DNA of 64,000 bases, taken from assembly GCF_026342405.1 (NCBI RefSeq), contig NZ_JAPEMU010000001.1, forward strand, positions 6,076,001 to 6,140,000, written 5' to 3'. This DNA comes from Kitasatospora sp. NBC_00240 (GTDB taxonomy: Bacteria > Actinomycetota > Actinomycetes > Streptomycetales > Streptomycetaceae). The position numbers and the translations under genes are program-made. Below are positions 50,479-59,747 of the stretch, in pieces. Under the pieces are notes generated by a model. That model worked only from the letters and a program-made list of their open reading frames with translations. It made no database searches and was not told the origin of the DNA. The first letter of the stretch is position 1. The number at the start of each line of letters is the position of its first letter.

Positions 50479-51015
50479 TCAGGCCTGGCCGGCCGGCGAG
50501 CCCTCTTTGAGAGGTGGCCGGCCGGACGCTGATCGGGTGGCGCCCCGCGCGCGCCGGTTTCTCCCGCAGTAGGTGTCCGTGGTGGCGTGGCAGTTCGGGC
50601 AGAGCGACCTGAGGTTGCCGGGGCGGTTGCCCGACCAGTTCCCGTTGATGTGATCCACTTCGAGGGTGAGCGGCTCGCCGAGCCACTCGGGCCCTATGCC
50701 GCAACCTTCGCAGCTCTCGGGCCGGCCGAGCTCTGTCAGGGCCTGGCGGATCCTCCTCCCCGGAAGCCGCCCGTTTTCCGAAGGGCGTTCCACGAGGATC
50801 TCCTCGGGGGCCAGCCTGCTCGCGGGTGCCTTGCCCTGATTGTGCGCCTGTCCGGTGAAGTGCGAGGTGTCGATCCCGTAGTGCTTGAGCCGCTTGCTCG
50901 GGTAGCTGTGGGTGCCGCCCGCCAGTGGGACGCCGAGGCGCCGCATCATGTCGTCGATGCTGCTGGATCCGGCGGCCGGCTCGGTGAGCAGTTCGCGGGT
51001 GTACTTGATGGTCAT
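50479..51015 (-). CDS. HNH endonuclease family protein
   Basis: A 178-residue protein. The HNH core lies at about 110-150: CEGCGIGPEWLGEPLTLEVDHINGN, then NLRSLCPNCHATTDTYCGRN, with two Cys pairs for zinc and the catalytic His in VDHING. The N-terminal half has a HTH-like part (IDDMMRRLGVPLAGGTHSY). Such stand-alone HNH genes occur singly in streptomycete genomes and phages. Its codon use is a bit less GC-biased than neighbours and it is next to a tRNA, so past mobility is possible. Confidence 0.9.
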   Translation of the reverse strand: MTIKYTRELLTEPAAGSSSIDDMMRRLGVPLAGGTHSYPSKRLKHYGIDTSHFTGQAHNQGKAPASRLAPEEILVERPSENGRLPGRRIRQALTELGRPESCEGCGIGPEWLGEPLTLEVDHINGNWSGNRPGNLRSLCPNCHATTDTYCGRNRRARGATRSASGRPPLKEGSPAGQA

Positions 51016-51153
51016 GCGTGTCCCTCCGGGTCAAATGGCGCACCCGTCCCCCACTCGTACAAACGACTGTTGGGGCGTCTGGGTCACGGGTATGCAGGAG
51101 AGTTGGGCCGGCGCAGGGCGCTGAGGTGGCAAGTTGGTAACTTCTTTGCCAAT

Positions 51154-51188
51154 TGGTACGGACCTATTGACCGGAGTGGTCCAGACCA
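51154..51188 (+). promoter_or_regulatory. Chitinase promoter direct repeats with DasR-type site
   Basis: tggtacggacct (51154-51165) and tggtccagacca (51177-51188) are 12-bp direct repeats starting 23 bp apart, the arrangement known from Streptomyces chitinase promoters. The second, within gtggtccagaccac, is a palindromic dre-type DasR site. AT-rich sequence around 51130-51170 suits the promoter. Confidence 0.85.
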
Positions 51189-51270
51189 CATAGCTTCAGC
51201 GCCAATCTTGTATCCCCCACGTGCGTGCTCCCCCACAGGTACGCGCCGGCACTCTCTCCTGGAGGACCGA

Positions 51271-53769
51271 GTGTTGATCCGAAGCACGGCCGAGGAGCGT
51301 CCCACCGCTGCTCGCCGCGAGAAGAGCCCCGGCGTCCGGGCGGGCCTCGCCACGCTGGCCGCCGCCGGGCTGGCCGGCCTGCTGGTCGCCACGCTGGGCG
51401 CGGCGCCCTCGCAGGCGTCGGCCACCGTCGACAACGCCAGCTGTCGCCCCGACGGCATGTACGCCACGCCCGGCGTGGACGTGCCCTACTGCTCCGTCTA
51501 CGACGAGGCCGGCCGCGAGAAGATGGGCGCCGACCACCAGCGCCGCATCATCGGCTACTTCACGGGCTGGCGCACCGGTAAGGACGGGACCCCCGCCTAC
51601 CTGGTCAACAACATCCCGTGGGACAAGGTCACCCACCTGAACTACGCGTTCGGGCACATCGGCAGCGACAACAAGCTGTCGGTCGGCACGGACGGCCCGA
51701 ACAACGAGGCCACCGGGATGACCTTCCCGGGCGTGGCCGGCGCGGAGATGGACCCGACGCTCCCGTACAAGGGCCACTTCAACCTGCTGACCAAGTACAA
51801 GAAGCAGTACCCGAACGTCAAGACGATGATCTCGGTGGGCGGTTGGACCGAGACCGGCGGCTACTTCGGCGACGACGGCAACCGGGTCAACTCCGGCGGC
51901 TTCTACTCGGTGACCACCAACGCCGACGGCACCGTCAACCAGGCGGGCATCGACACCTTCTCGGCCTCGGCGGTCGACTTCATCAAGAAGTACGGCTTCA
52001 ACGGCGTCGACATCGACTACGAGTACGCGACCTCGATGAAGGACGCGGGCAACCCGCAGGACTGGACGCTGGCCAACGCCCGGCGCGGCGCGCTGGCCAA
52101 GGGCTACGCGGCGCTGATGAAGACGCTGCGCGAGAAGCTGGACCGGGCCGGCGCCGCCGACGGCAAGCACTACCTGCTGTCGGTCGCGGCCCCGTCGTCC
52201 GGGTACCTGCTGCGCGGCATGGAGACCTACCAGCCGGCGCAGTACCTCGACTACGTCAACATCATGTCGTACGACCTGCACGGCGCCTGGAACAAGTACG
52301 TCGGCCCGAACGCCTCGCTGTTCGACGACGGCAAGGACAACGAGCTGGCGTCGGCCAACGTCTACGGCACCGCCCAGTACGGCGGCATCGGCTACCTGAA
52401 CGCCGACTGGGCGTTCCACTACTTCCGCGGCGCGATGCCGGCCGGCCGGATCAACGTCGGCCTGCCGTACTACACCCGCGGGTTCAAGAACGTCACCGGT
52501 GGCACCAACGGCCTCTGGGGCACCGCGAGCGCCACCACCTGCCCGGCCGGCGCCGGTCTCACCGCGTGCGGTGACGGTGCCGTCGGCATCGACAACATCT
52601 GGAACGACAAGGACACCGCAGGCAAGGAGTCCCCGGCCGGGTCGAACCCGATGTGGCACGCCAAGAACCTGGAGAAGGGCGTCGTCCCCGACTACCTCGC
52701 CAAGTACGGCCTGACCGACACCGCGCTGCAGGGCACCTACACCCGCAACTACAGCTCCAGCCTGGTGGCGCCGTGGCTGTGGAACGACACCAAGAAGGTC
52801 TTCCTCTCGACCGAGGACGAGCAGTCGGTGGCCGCCAAGGCGGACTACATCGTCAACCAGGGTGCCGGCGGCACGATGATCTGGGAGCTCGCGGGCGACT
52901 ACAAGTGGGACGCGGCCGCCAACGGCGGCAAGGGCCAGTACGTGCAGGGCTCGACGCTGACCTCGCTGATGTACGACAAGTTCAAGGCCGCCTCGCCGTA
53001 CGGCGCGACCCGCTCCACGATCGCGCTGCCGCAGCAGACCCTGCCGATCGACGTGACGTACACCAACTTCGCTCTGGGTGACTCGAACTACCCGATCAAC
53101 CCGAAGCTCCACATCGTCAACAACTCGACGCTGACCCTGCCGGGCGGCACCGAGTTCCAGTTCGACTACAGCAACTCGGCCCCGGGCAACGCCAAGGACC
53201 AGTCCGGCTTCGGTCTGACCGTCATCAAGCAGGACAACCCGGGCCCGGGCAACGTGGGCGGCCTCAAGGGCACCTACAACCGCGTCTCGGTGAAGCTGCC
53301 GGGCTGGCAGTCGCTGGCGCCGGGCGCCTCCGTCGACCTGGACTTCACCTACTACCTGCCGGTCTCGACCCCGGCCAACTGGACGGTGAACGTCGCGGGC
53401 ACGCTGTACGGCCTGACCGGCGACCTGACCCGCGGCTCGACCGGCGGCACCTCCTCGCCGAGCCCGACCGCGACGGCCACCGCCTCGCCGACCGTCACGG
53501 CCTCGCCCACCGCGACCGCCTCGCCGACCGCCACGGCGACCGCGACGGCCTCGCCGACCGCCACCGCCACGGCGACCGCTTCGCCCACCGCGACGGCCAC
53601 CGCCGGTGCCTGCACCGGTGCCCCGAGCTGGGACGCCGGCGCGACCTACGCGACCACCACCAAGGTGTCGTGGAAGGGCCACTACTACAGCAACAAGTGG
53701 TGGACCAAGGGCGAGGACCCCACGACCACCGGTGCGTGGGGCGTCTGGAGCGACCTCGGAGCCTGCTGA
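51271..53769 (+). CDS. Secreted GH18 chitinase with C-terminal CBM5/12
   Basis: An 832-residue protein: signal peptide (to about residue 50, ASA cleavage), a GH18 barrel (about 75-590) with KTMISVGGWTETGGYF and the catalytic strand FNGVDIDYEYA (Glu acts as acid), a family-type C-terminal beta domain (about 595-710), a 50-residue Thr/Ala/Ser/Pro linker of SPTATATA repeats, and a CBM5/12 chitin-binding module (SWDAGATYATTTKVSWKGH, WWTKGEDP). It is an exo- or processive-type chitinase of the ChiA-like subgroup. GTG 51271 follows ggagga. Operator context points to DasR control. Confidence 0.94.
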   Translation: MLIRSTAEERPTAARREKSPGVRAGLATLAAAGLAGLLVATLGAAPSQASATVDNASCRPDGMYATPGVDVPYCSVYDEAGREKMGADHQRRIIGYFTGWRTGKDGTPAYLVNNIPWDKVTHLNYAFGHIGSDNKLSVGTDGPNNEATGMTFPGVAGAEMDPTLPYKGHFNLLTKYKKQYPNVKTMISVGGWTETGGYFGDDGNRVNSGGFYSVTTNADGTVNQAGIDTFSASAVDFIKKYGFNGVDIDYEYATSMKDAGNPQDWTLANARRGALAKGYAALMKTLREKLDRAGAADGKHYLLSVAAPSSGYLLRGMETYQPAQYLDYVNIMSYDLHGAWNKYVGPNASLFDDGKDNELASANVYGTAQYGGIGYLNADWAFHYFRGAMPAGRINVGLPYYTRGFKNVTGGTNGLWGTASATTCPAGAGLTACGDGAVGIDNIWNDKDTAGKESPAGSNPMWHAKNLEKGVVPDYLAKYGLTDTALQGTYTRNYSSSLVAPWLWNDTKKVFLSTEDEQSVAAKADYIVNQGAGGTMIWELAGDYKWDAAANGGKGQYVQGSTLTSLMYDKFKAASPYGATRSTIALPQQTLPIDVTYTNFALGDSNYPINPKLHIVNNSTLTLPGGTEFQFDYSNSAPGNAKDQSGFGLTVIKQDNPGPGNVGGLKGTYNRVSVKLPGWQSLAPGASVDLDFTYYLPVSTPANWTVNVAGTLYGLTGDLTRGSTGGTSSPSPTATATASPTVTASPTATASPTATATATASPTATATATASPTATATAGACTGAPSWDAGATYATTTKVSWKGHYYSNKWWTKGEDPTTTGAWGVWSDLGAC

Positions 53770-53802
53770 TCGGATGACAGCGGCTCACCGAGGTGAGTGA
53801 CG

Positions 53803-53843
53803 GCGGTGGCGGTGCACCCGGTCGGGGGGTGTGCCGCCACCGC
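53803..53843. terminator. Hairpin between chitinase and convergent lipoprotein genes
   Basis: Arms 53803-53819 and 53827-53843 pair over 15 of 17 positions; cttcgtt follows on the plus strand. Confidence 0.75.
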
Positions 53844-53907
53844 TTCGTTCCGTCCCGGCCCCCGCGGCCGTGGCCGGACCAGGGGGCTCAGGGGCGCGCC
53901 CGCGGGC

Positions 53908-54618
53908 TCAGTGCTCGACGTCGGAGCGCATCGCGAGGAACAGTGCGGCGGCTTCCTTGACGGTGGTCCGGGGGAAGAGCGCGACGCCCGCCGTGCCGGC
54001 GTCCGCCCAGCCGCAGAGCACGTCGGTACTGGGGGCCTCGGGCAGGCCCAGGCACTCGACCGAGCCGCCCAGCGGCCCGGGCCCGTAGGGCGCGGCGGTG
54101 CCGGGGGTGCCGGTGGAGCCGTTCTGCAGGGCGTGGTCGATCAGGCCGCGCCAGAGGTGCTCGCGGCGCTTGTTCGAATCCTCCGGGACGTTGTCGACCG
54201 CGACCAGGAGGATCCGGCGACCGTCCCCCTTGCCGGCCGGCGCGTACTCGGAGACGACCAGGTTCATGCCGGGCCGCATCTCCCCGGGGTCGATGACCAC
54301 GTCGGACACGGCGCCCGGCCCGGTGTACACGGCCAGCCCGCCGGCCGTCCGCGCCGCTGCGACCTGCCGCTTCCCGGCCGGGGCCGCAGTGGTGGTGGGG
54401 GCCGGCGCGGGAGTCCTGCTCGCCGCGGGCGCGGTGCTCGCGGGGGCGGCGGCCGGACTGCTCGGGGCTGCGACGGGCGCGGTCGCGGCGGGGCCGTCGG
54501 CGACGCCGGGATTCTCCTCCGGTCCGCAGGCGGTGAGCGCGAGGGCGGCCGCCAGGGTGGTCGCGGCGGCGAGGGCGAGGCGGGCGGGGCGGGCGGCGAC
54601 GGGTCTGTGGCTCGGCAC
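53908..54618 (-). CDS. Lipoprotein, unknown
   Basis: A 236-residue protein with a lipoprotein signal (LALTAC lipobox at about residues 26-31), a Pro/Ala/Thr stalk to about 85, and a C-terminal domain of about 150 residues (VVIDPGEMRPGMNLVVSEY, RRILLVAVDNVPED, ECLGLPEAPSTDVLCGWAD). The two cysteines may form a disulfide. GTG 54618 is chosen from ggag 5 nt upstream; GTG 54624 is possible. Family unrecognised. Confidence 0.82.
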   Translation of the reverse strand: MPSHRPVAARPARLALAAATTLAAALALTACGPEENPGVADGPAATAPVAAPSSPAAAPASTAPAASRTPAPAPTTTAAPAGKRQVAAARTAGGLAVYTGPGAVSDVVIDPGEMRPGMNLVVSEYAPAGKGDGRRILLVAVDNVPEDSNKRREHLWRGLIDHALQNGSTGTPGTAAPYGPGPLGGSVECLGLPEAPSTDVLCGWADAGTAGVALFPRTTVKEAAALFLAMRSDVEH

Positions 54619-54864
54619 GGTCACTCCAGGGGCGCGGCGGGAACCGGGCTGCTGGACCCGGTGCGCAGTACCCTAGGGGCGCCAGGTCGCCGGCCGCCGG
54701 TGCTTGGCCTCATCAGGACACCATCGGGACAGAGCGGTGACAGACCGCCACGGGCCCTGCGGGCTGTTTCGGCCCTGCCGGCGGCTCCGGCACGGCGGGA
54801 CCCGCACGGCGGACCCCTGGCACGGCGGGCCCGCGCGGGGCCCGCCGGCGGTCGGGCGGCGGGA

Positions 54865-55341
54865 TCAGGCCGCGGCGATCTTCAGGTCACGGAGCAGCTT
54901 GGCCACGTGGCCGGTGGCCTTGACATTGTACAGGGCGTGCTCGACCTTGCCCTGCTCGTCCACGATCACGGTGGAGCGGATCACGCCGACGACGGTCTTG
55001 CCGTAGAGCTTCTTCTCGCCGAAGGCGCCGTAGGCCTCCAGGACGGACTTGTCCTCGTCGGCGAGCAGGGTGACCTTGAGGTCCTCCGTCTCGCGGAACT
55101 TGCCGAGCTTCTCGGGCTTGTCCGGGGAGATGCCGACGACCTCGTACCCGGCGCCGGAGAAGGCCTCCAGGTTGTCGGTGAAGTCGCAGGCCTGGGTGGT
55201 GCAGCCGGGGGTGAGGGCGGCGGGGTAGAAGTACACGATCACCTTGCGACCGAGGTGGTCGGCGAGGGACACCTGCTTGCCGTCGGCGTCGGGCAGGGTG
55301 AAGGCAGGCGCGGTGTCTCCGGCCTGGAGGCGCTCGCTCAC
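54865..55341 (-). CDS. bcp: Thioredoxin-dependent thiol peroxidase (Bcp/PrxQ)
   Basis: The 158-residue protein has the peroxidatic Cys47 and resolving Cys52 in TPGCTTQACDF, the hallmark of atypical 2-Cys PrxQ enzymes, with PAFTLPDADGKQVSL and VVGISPDKPEKLGKF around. It reduces hydroperoxides using thioredoxin. GTG 55341 follows gaggaga. Confidence 0.95.
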   Translation of the reverse strand: MSERLQAGDTAPAFTLPDADGKQVSLADHLGRKVIVYFYPAALTPGCTTQACDFTDNLEAFSGAGYEVVGISPDKPEKLGKFRETEDLKVTLLADEDKSVLEAYGAFGEKKLYGKTVVGVIRSTVIVDEQGKVEHALYNVKATGHVAKLLRDLKIAAA

Positions 55342-55482
55342 GGTGGATCTCTCCTCGTGTGGACTGGTGGTCGTACCACGGCAAACTTACCTCTGTTGGT
55401 GGGTGGGGCCGCGCGTGGCGGCGGGTCAGCTGACAAACTGGGTCGGTCGTACAGGACAACATCGGTGAATGGGGTGGCCCTA

Positions 55483-55827
55483 GTGGGCGAGGCGAGCACG
55501 AAGGACAAGGCGGACACGCGGACGGCCGCCCAGATCGAGGCGGACATCGCGCGGACCCGCACCAAGCTGGCGTCGACCCTGGACGAGCTCGCGGTGCGGG
55601 TGCACCCGTCGACGGTCGCCGCGCAGGTGAAGGCCAAGGCGGTGGCGTCGGTGGAGCAGAAGGCCGGCCGGGCGTACGTGGCGGCGAGCGGGGCGGTGGA
55701 GAAGGCGAAGGCGCAGTTCACGGACGAGAAGGGCCGCCCGCGCAAGGAGCGGATCGTGCCGGCCGCGCTGGTCGGCGTCGGTGTGGTGCTGCTGGTGGCG
55801 TCGGCGCGCAGGCGCCGGCGGGGCTGA
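55483..55827 (+). CDS. DUF3618 family membrane-anchored protein
   Basis: A 114-residue protein: AAQIEADIARTRTKLASTLDELAVRVHPSTV is the DUF3618 signature, then a helical part and a C-terminal membrane segment (PAALVGVGVVLLVASA) with an RRRRR end. GTG 55483 is chosen by comparison with the usual family start; GTG 55465 and 55474 are also in frame. Function unknown. It is divergent from bcp, 142 bp apart. Confidence 0.85.
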   Translation: MGEASTKDKADTRTAAQIEADIARTRTKLASTLDELAVRVHPSTVAAQVKAKAVASVEQKAGRAYVAASGAVEKAKAQFTDEKGRPRKERIVPAALVGVGVVLLVASARRRRRG

Positions 55828-55979
55828 GCCGCGGTACCCGCCGGCCGGCCCTCGTGGGTACGGCCCGCGGAGCCGGCGGGGGAGCGGGGCGCGGGCCGGG
55901 TGCGCCGGATGTGCGTACCCGGCCTTCCGCATGCCGGGCCAGGGTCACGCGGGTGCCCGGGGGCGGGTACGGTCGGGGC

Positions 55980-56360
55980 GTGAGTACCAACGACGCGCGG
56001 ACCCCGCAGGACGAAGCACCTCGCCACGACCGGCTGGGCGAGAAGCTGCCGATCAAGATGCTGCACGACCGGGTGCTGGTGAAGACCGAGGGGGCGGAGG
56101 GCGAGCGCCGTTCGACCGGCGGCATCCTGATCCCGGCCACCGCGGAGCTGAGCAAGCGGTGCACCTGGGCGGAGGCCGTGGCAGTCGGCCAGAGCGTCCG
56201 GTCGGTGGAGCCGGGTGACCGGGTCCTGTACGACCCGGAGGACAAGCTGGAGGTCGAGGTGCGCGGCGCGACCTACGTGCTGCTGCGCGAGCGCGACCTG
56301 CACGCGGTGGCGGCGACGCGCTTCGGCGACACGGAGGGGTCGACCGGCCTGTACCTCTGA
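55980..56360 (+). CDS. GroES-like (10 kDa chaperonin fold) protein
   Basis: A 126-residue protein with a GroES core (LPIKMLHDRVLVKTEGAEGERRSTGGILIPATAE and VEPGDRVLYDPEDKLEV) but extra residues at both ends, and no groEL gene nearby. The mobile-loop region is shortened and differs from true GroES. It is a stand-alone paralogue found in streptomycetes, from memory. Role unknown. Start GTG 55980 sits in tcggggcgtg; ribosome site weak. Confidence 0.85.
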   Translation: MSTNDARTPQDEAPRHDRLGEKLPIKMLHDRVLVKTEGAEGERRSTGGILIPATAELSKRCTWAEAVAVGQSVRSVEPGDRVLYDPEDKLEVEVRGATYVLLRERDLHAVAATRFGDTEGSTGLYL

Positions 56361-56535
56361 GCAGCCTGTACCTCCGATCGGCGCGGCGGCCGGGTGCCCG
56401 GCCCGGGTACCGGCGAAGGGCCGGGTGTGCCAGGCCCGGCGGGCCGCAGCCGCGTGGGCCGGAGCCGGTGACGAGGTGCCGCCCGACGGCGGAGCTGCGG
56501 ATGCGTCGCCGGTGGGTGCGGCGCAGGCTGGGCCT

Positions 56536-57561
56536 ATGCCTGAGCCGCGCCGCCCGAGAGTCCTGGTCCGGCCGCCGAGGAACCGGCCTCCGCGCGGCGG
56601 CCGGGGGCCCGGCGGGGAGCGGGTGGCCGGGGAGCCCGGGGCGGAGCGCCCGGCCGGCGGCCTCGGCCCGCTGCTGAGGAAGGCCGCGTACGTGGTGGCG
56701 CCCGGAACGGTCGTCGTCGGGTTGCTGTACTACTTCGGGAGCACCTACACCGCCGCGTACTACGCGTTCTTCGGCGTGCCGACGAGTGACCTGTCGTTCT
56801 CGGTGCAGGCCTATCTGGGGAACAGTACGAACGCGGTGTTCCTCCCGCTCTGGTTCTTGCTCTGCTGCGGCCTGACGGCCACCCTGGTGCTCGGTCTGGC
56901 TGACGGCAGGCTGGGGCAGGCCGGTTCCGCCGCGGTGTGGCGCCGGATCCGCCCCGGGCTGTTCCTGGCGGGTCTGGTCGTGCTGTTGCTGGGGTTCGCG
57001 GTCTTCCTGGAGCCGGCCTGGTGGTCGCACTCGGTGGTGTCCCGGCTGCAGCCCGGCTGGCCGCGTGAGCTGATTCCGCCGTTGGTGGTGGCCGCGGGTG
57101 CGGGGCTGGCGATCGTGGCCGTGTCCCTGCGCCGGCTGGGCGGGCGGCCGCCGCAGGAGGGTCTGCTGGGTGAGCGGGTGTGGACGGCGGCTGCGGCCTT
57201 CCTGGTCGCGATGCTGGTCCTGACCGTCTTCTTCGCGCTCGCCCGGTATGCGGGCGACGCGGGCCGGGCGAAGGCCGGCGCGGACGCGGGGTCGGGCTTC
57301 AAGGGCAGGGCGTTCGTCCTCGTCTACCTGCGCCACCCGATGGTTCACGACGTCACCGGTATTGCCTTCCAGGACATGGGTGAGGGCGGCGGGCCGTTCC
57401 GGTACCGGTACGCGGGTTTCGTCGTCCTGGCGAAGTCGGCGTCCCGCTACTACCTGGTGTCGCACGAGTGGCGGCCGGGGAACGATGTGACGGTCGTCCT
57501 GCCGGACGACGACTCGGTCCGGGTGGAGGTGCGGGGGGACTCCGCGCGCTACGGTGAGTAG
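56536..57561 (+). CDS. Multi-pass membrane protein, unknown
   Basis: A 341-residue protein with a basic Pro/Arg/Gly N-terminus (1-45), five likely membrane segments (about 52-72, 97-120, 137-160, 175-195, 213-236) and a C-terminal globular part (RHPMVHDVTGIAFQDMG, YLVSHEWRPGNDVTVVLP). No family recognised. It ends 13 bp inside the convergent gene at 57549. Confidence 0.75.
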   Translation: MPEPRRPRVLVRPPRNRPPRGGRGPGGERVAGEPGAERPAGGLGPLLRKAAYVVAPGTVVVGLLYYFGSTYTAAYYAFFGVPTSDLSFSVQAYLGNSTNAVFLPLWFLLCCGLTATLVLGLADGRLGQAGSAAVWRRIRPGLFLAGLVVLLLGFAVFLEPAWWSHSVVSRLQPGWPRELIPPLVVAAGAGLAIVAVSLRRLGGRPPQEGLLGERVWTAAAAFLVAMLVLTVFFALARYAGDAGRAKAGADAGSGFKGRAFVLVYLRHPMVHDVTGIAFQDMGEGGGPFRYRYAGFVVLAKSASRYYLVSHEWRPGNDVTVVLPDDDSVRVEVRGDSARYGE

Positions 57562-58232
57562 GTGACGGGGGCGGAGGCGCGGCCGGCGGACGGGGTGTCC
57601 GGGGCCGGGGCGGTGCTTCCCGGAACGGCGGACGGCGGAGGCTGGGACCGGTCGTCGACGGCCGTTCCCGTGAGCTGTGCGTGGATGTCCGGGCCGGAGG
57701 TCTCGACGCTGAGGTCGGCTGTTTTCTGTCCTGCGGACTCCGGGGAGAAGTCGATGCTGACCGTGCAGGTTCGGCCTGCTCCGATGGTGGCGCCGGTGCA
57801 GTTGTCCTCGGTCACCTCGAAGTCGGTGTTCGAGACGTGCACGCCGCGCACGATGACCACCTCCGGGCTCGCCTGCCCGCTCGCCTGGCCGGTCGGTCCC
57901 TGGAACACGAGGAGCATCGGTGACGCGCCCGGGTGGCTCAGGGGTGACGAGGCCACGCTGCTCGGGGGTGAGGCGCCCGAGGTGTCCGGCCGTGGCTCGC
58001 CCGCGCCCACGAAGCCCAGGGACGTGGTGGGGAAGCTGATCGTCTTCACCGTGCCGTTTCCGCCGCTGCCCGGGAACAGCGTTTCCACTGCAGTGATCGG
58101 CCGGTAGGACGGGTCAGGAGTGGGGTCGGAGCAGCCCAGGGAGAACAGGACGAGACCCACCGCGAGTGGCAGCCGCGCGCCCCGCAGGGTGGTGGGCGAG
58201 GTGGTCGGACCGCCCGTGCGCGACCTCGGCAA
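57549..58232 (-). CDS. Lipoprotein with choice-of-anchor D-type domain
   Basis: A 227-residue protein: signal with lipobox FSLGC (about residues 29-33), a variable Ser/Pro/Gly-rich part, and a beta domain (about 125-190: VSNTDFEVTEDNCTGATIGAGRTCTVSIDFSPESAGQKTADLSVE) that matches the ASH/choice-of-anchor D family. The start is taken as TTG 58232 because aggaat ribosome-like sequence (gcggaggaatcc) is directly upstream; other starts are possible. Its 3' end overlaps the convergent gene by 13 bp. Confidence 0.75.
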   Translation of the reverse strand: MPRSRTGGPTTSPTTLRGARLPLAVGLVLFSLGCSDPTPDPSYRPITAVETLFPGSGGNGTVKTISFPTTSLGFVGAGEPRPDTSGASPPSSVASSPLSHPGASPMLLVFQGPTGQASGQASPEVVIVRGVHVSNTDFEVTEDNCTGATIGAGRTCTVSIDFSPESAGQKTADLSVETSGPDIHAQLTGTAVDDRSQPPPSAVPGSTAPAPDTPSAGRASAPVTYSP

Positions 58233-58446
58233 GGATTCCTCCGCGGGTACCTGGGGCACAACTGCCTTCGTTCGTGTGCCGTCAGGTTTGCACGGTGTGA
58301 CCGGAAAGGGCCGGATCGTCGAACCGTGGCGGCCCGCGGTCACCCGGACGCCGGGGGCCGGTCGTCCCGGCGCCCGGACGGTCTGCCGCTGCCGGTCCCG
58401 CCGATCGCCGTGATCGGGCCGGACGGCTGCATTACTGTCCCCGGGT

Positions 58447-59631
58447 ATGACCGGAACGAGTGGCAGTCGCCCGAGGATCAGTGACGAGCAGCGCCGGGCC
58501 CGGCTGGGTGAGCGGCATCTGCTGGTGCCCGCCCGGCGGGCGGAGTCGGTGGAGCAGGTGGCGGACGCGGTGGTCGGGCTGCACGCGACGGACGCCGCCA
58601 CGGTGTACCTGTCGGCCTGCGCGCGGCTGGCCGAGCCGTCGGCGGCCGAGGTGGAGCGGGCGCTGTACGACGACGTGACCCTGGTGAAGCTGCTGTCGAT
58701 GCGTCGCACGATCTTCGCCGTGACCGAGGGGTTCGCGCCGTACGTCAGCTCCTCGACGGCGCGGGCGATCGCGGCCAAGGAGCGGGCGACGCTGGTGAAG
58801 CACCTGCGGGAGTTCGCGGAGGGCTGGGACGAGGCGCGGCTGGAGCGGACCGAGCAGGCGGTGCTGGCGGCGCTGGAGGTGCGCGGTGAGGCGACCACGG
58901 CGGAGCTGTCGGCGGACGTGCCGGAGTTGCGCGAGACCATGCTGATGGCGGCGGGCAAGCCGTACGAGGCCCGGCAGAGCGTGGGCAGCCGGCTGCTGCG
59001 TCTGCTGGCCTCGGACGGGCATGTGCGGCGCTGCCGGCCGCGCGGTTCGTGGCTGAGCAGCTCCTACCCGTACGCGCCGGTGCGGCAGTGGCCGGAGCTG
59101 CCGGTGCGCGAGGCGAAGGCCGAGGTGGCGCGCCGCTGGCTGGCCTCGTACGGGCCCGCCACGGTGGAGGACCTCAAGTGGTGGACGGGCTGGACGCTCG
59201 GGGACACCCGGCGGGCGCTGGCGGACGTGGGCGCGCAGGAGGTGGCGCTGGGGGACGGCGCCGCCGGGGTGGTGCTGCCGGGTGACGTGGGTGTGGTGCG
59301 GGCGTCCGGGCCGTGGGCGGCGCTGCTGCCGGCGCTCGATCCGACGGTGATGGGGTGGCGGGGCCGGGACTGGTACCTGCGGGCGGAGGACGTGCCGGCG
59401 CTGTTCGACCGGGCCGGCAACGTCGGGCCGACCCTCTGGTGGGACGGCCGGGTGGTGGGCGGTTGGGCGCAGCGCGCGGACGGTGAGCTGGTGTGGCGGT
59501 TGCTGTCGGACGTGGGGGCGGAGGCGGAGGCCGCGGTGGCGGCGGAGGCGGTCCGGTTGGCGGGGTGGCTGGGTGAGGTGCGGGTGACGCCGCGGTTCCG
59601 GACGCCGTTGGAGCGTGAGCTGGTGCGGTAG
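58447..59631 (+). CDS. AlkZ/YcaQ-like winged-helix DNA glycosylase family protein
   Basis: A 394-residue protein with the HTH_42 layout: ARLGERHLLVPARRAESVEQVADAVVGLHATDAATVYLS, MRRTIFAVTEGFAP, GSRLLRLLASDGHV and LLPALDPTVMGWRGRDWYL. AlkZ-type enzymes unhook DNA crosslinks; the Q-phi-Q catalytic motif of canonical AlkZ is not clearly visible near residue 45 (LHATDA), so this may belong to the related HTH_42 group with a different motif. Activity is uncertain. Confidence 0.82.
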   Translation: MTGTSGSRPRISDEQRRARLGERHLLVPARRAESVEQVADAVVGLHATDAATVYLSACARLAEPSAAEVERALYDDVTLVKLLSMRRTIFAVTEGFAPYVSSSTARAIAAKERATLVKHLREFAEGWDEARLERTEQAVLAALEVRGEATTAELSADVPELRETMLMAAGKPYEARQSVGSRLLRLLASDGHVRRCRPRGSWLSSSYPYAPVRQWPELPVREAKAEVARRWLASYGPATVEDLKWWTGWTLGDTRRALADVGAQEVALGDGAAGVVLPGDVGVVRASGPWAALLPALDPTVMGWRGRDWYLRAEDVPALFDRAGNVGPTLWWDGRVVGGWAQRADGELVWRLLSDVGAEAEAAVAAEAVRLAGWLGEVRVTPRFRTPLERELVR

Positions 59632-59673
59632 AAGGTGGGTGGCCCAGGGGCGGGATCGGCCGCTCCCTGGGCC

Positions 59674-59725
59674 GGGCCGGTGTCCAGGGCCGGTGTCCAG
59701 GGCCGGTGTCCAGGGCCGGTCTTCA
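59674..59725. repeat. 13-bp tandem repeat, four copies
   Basis: gggccggtgtcca at 59674-59686, 59687-59699 and 59700-59712, and a diverged copy at 59713-59725. It lies between the AlkZ-like gene (+) and the penicillin-binding protein gene (-). Confidence 0.92.
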
Positions 59726-59747
59726 GGGCGCCTGGCCGGGAGCGGGT

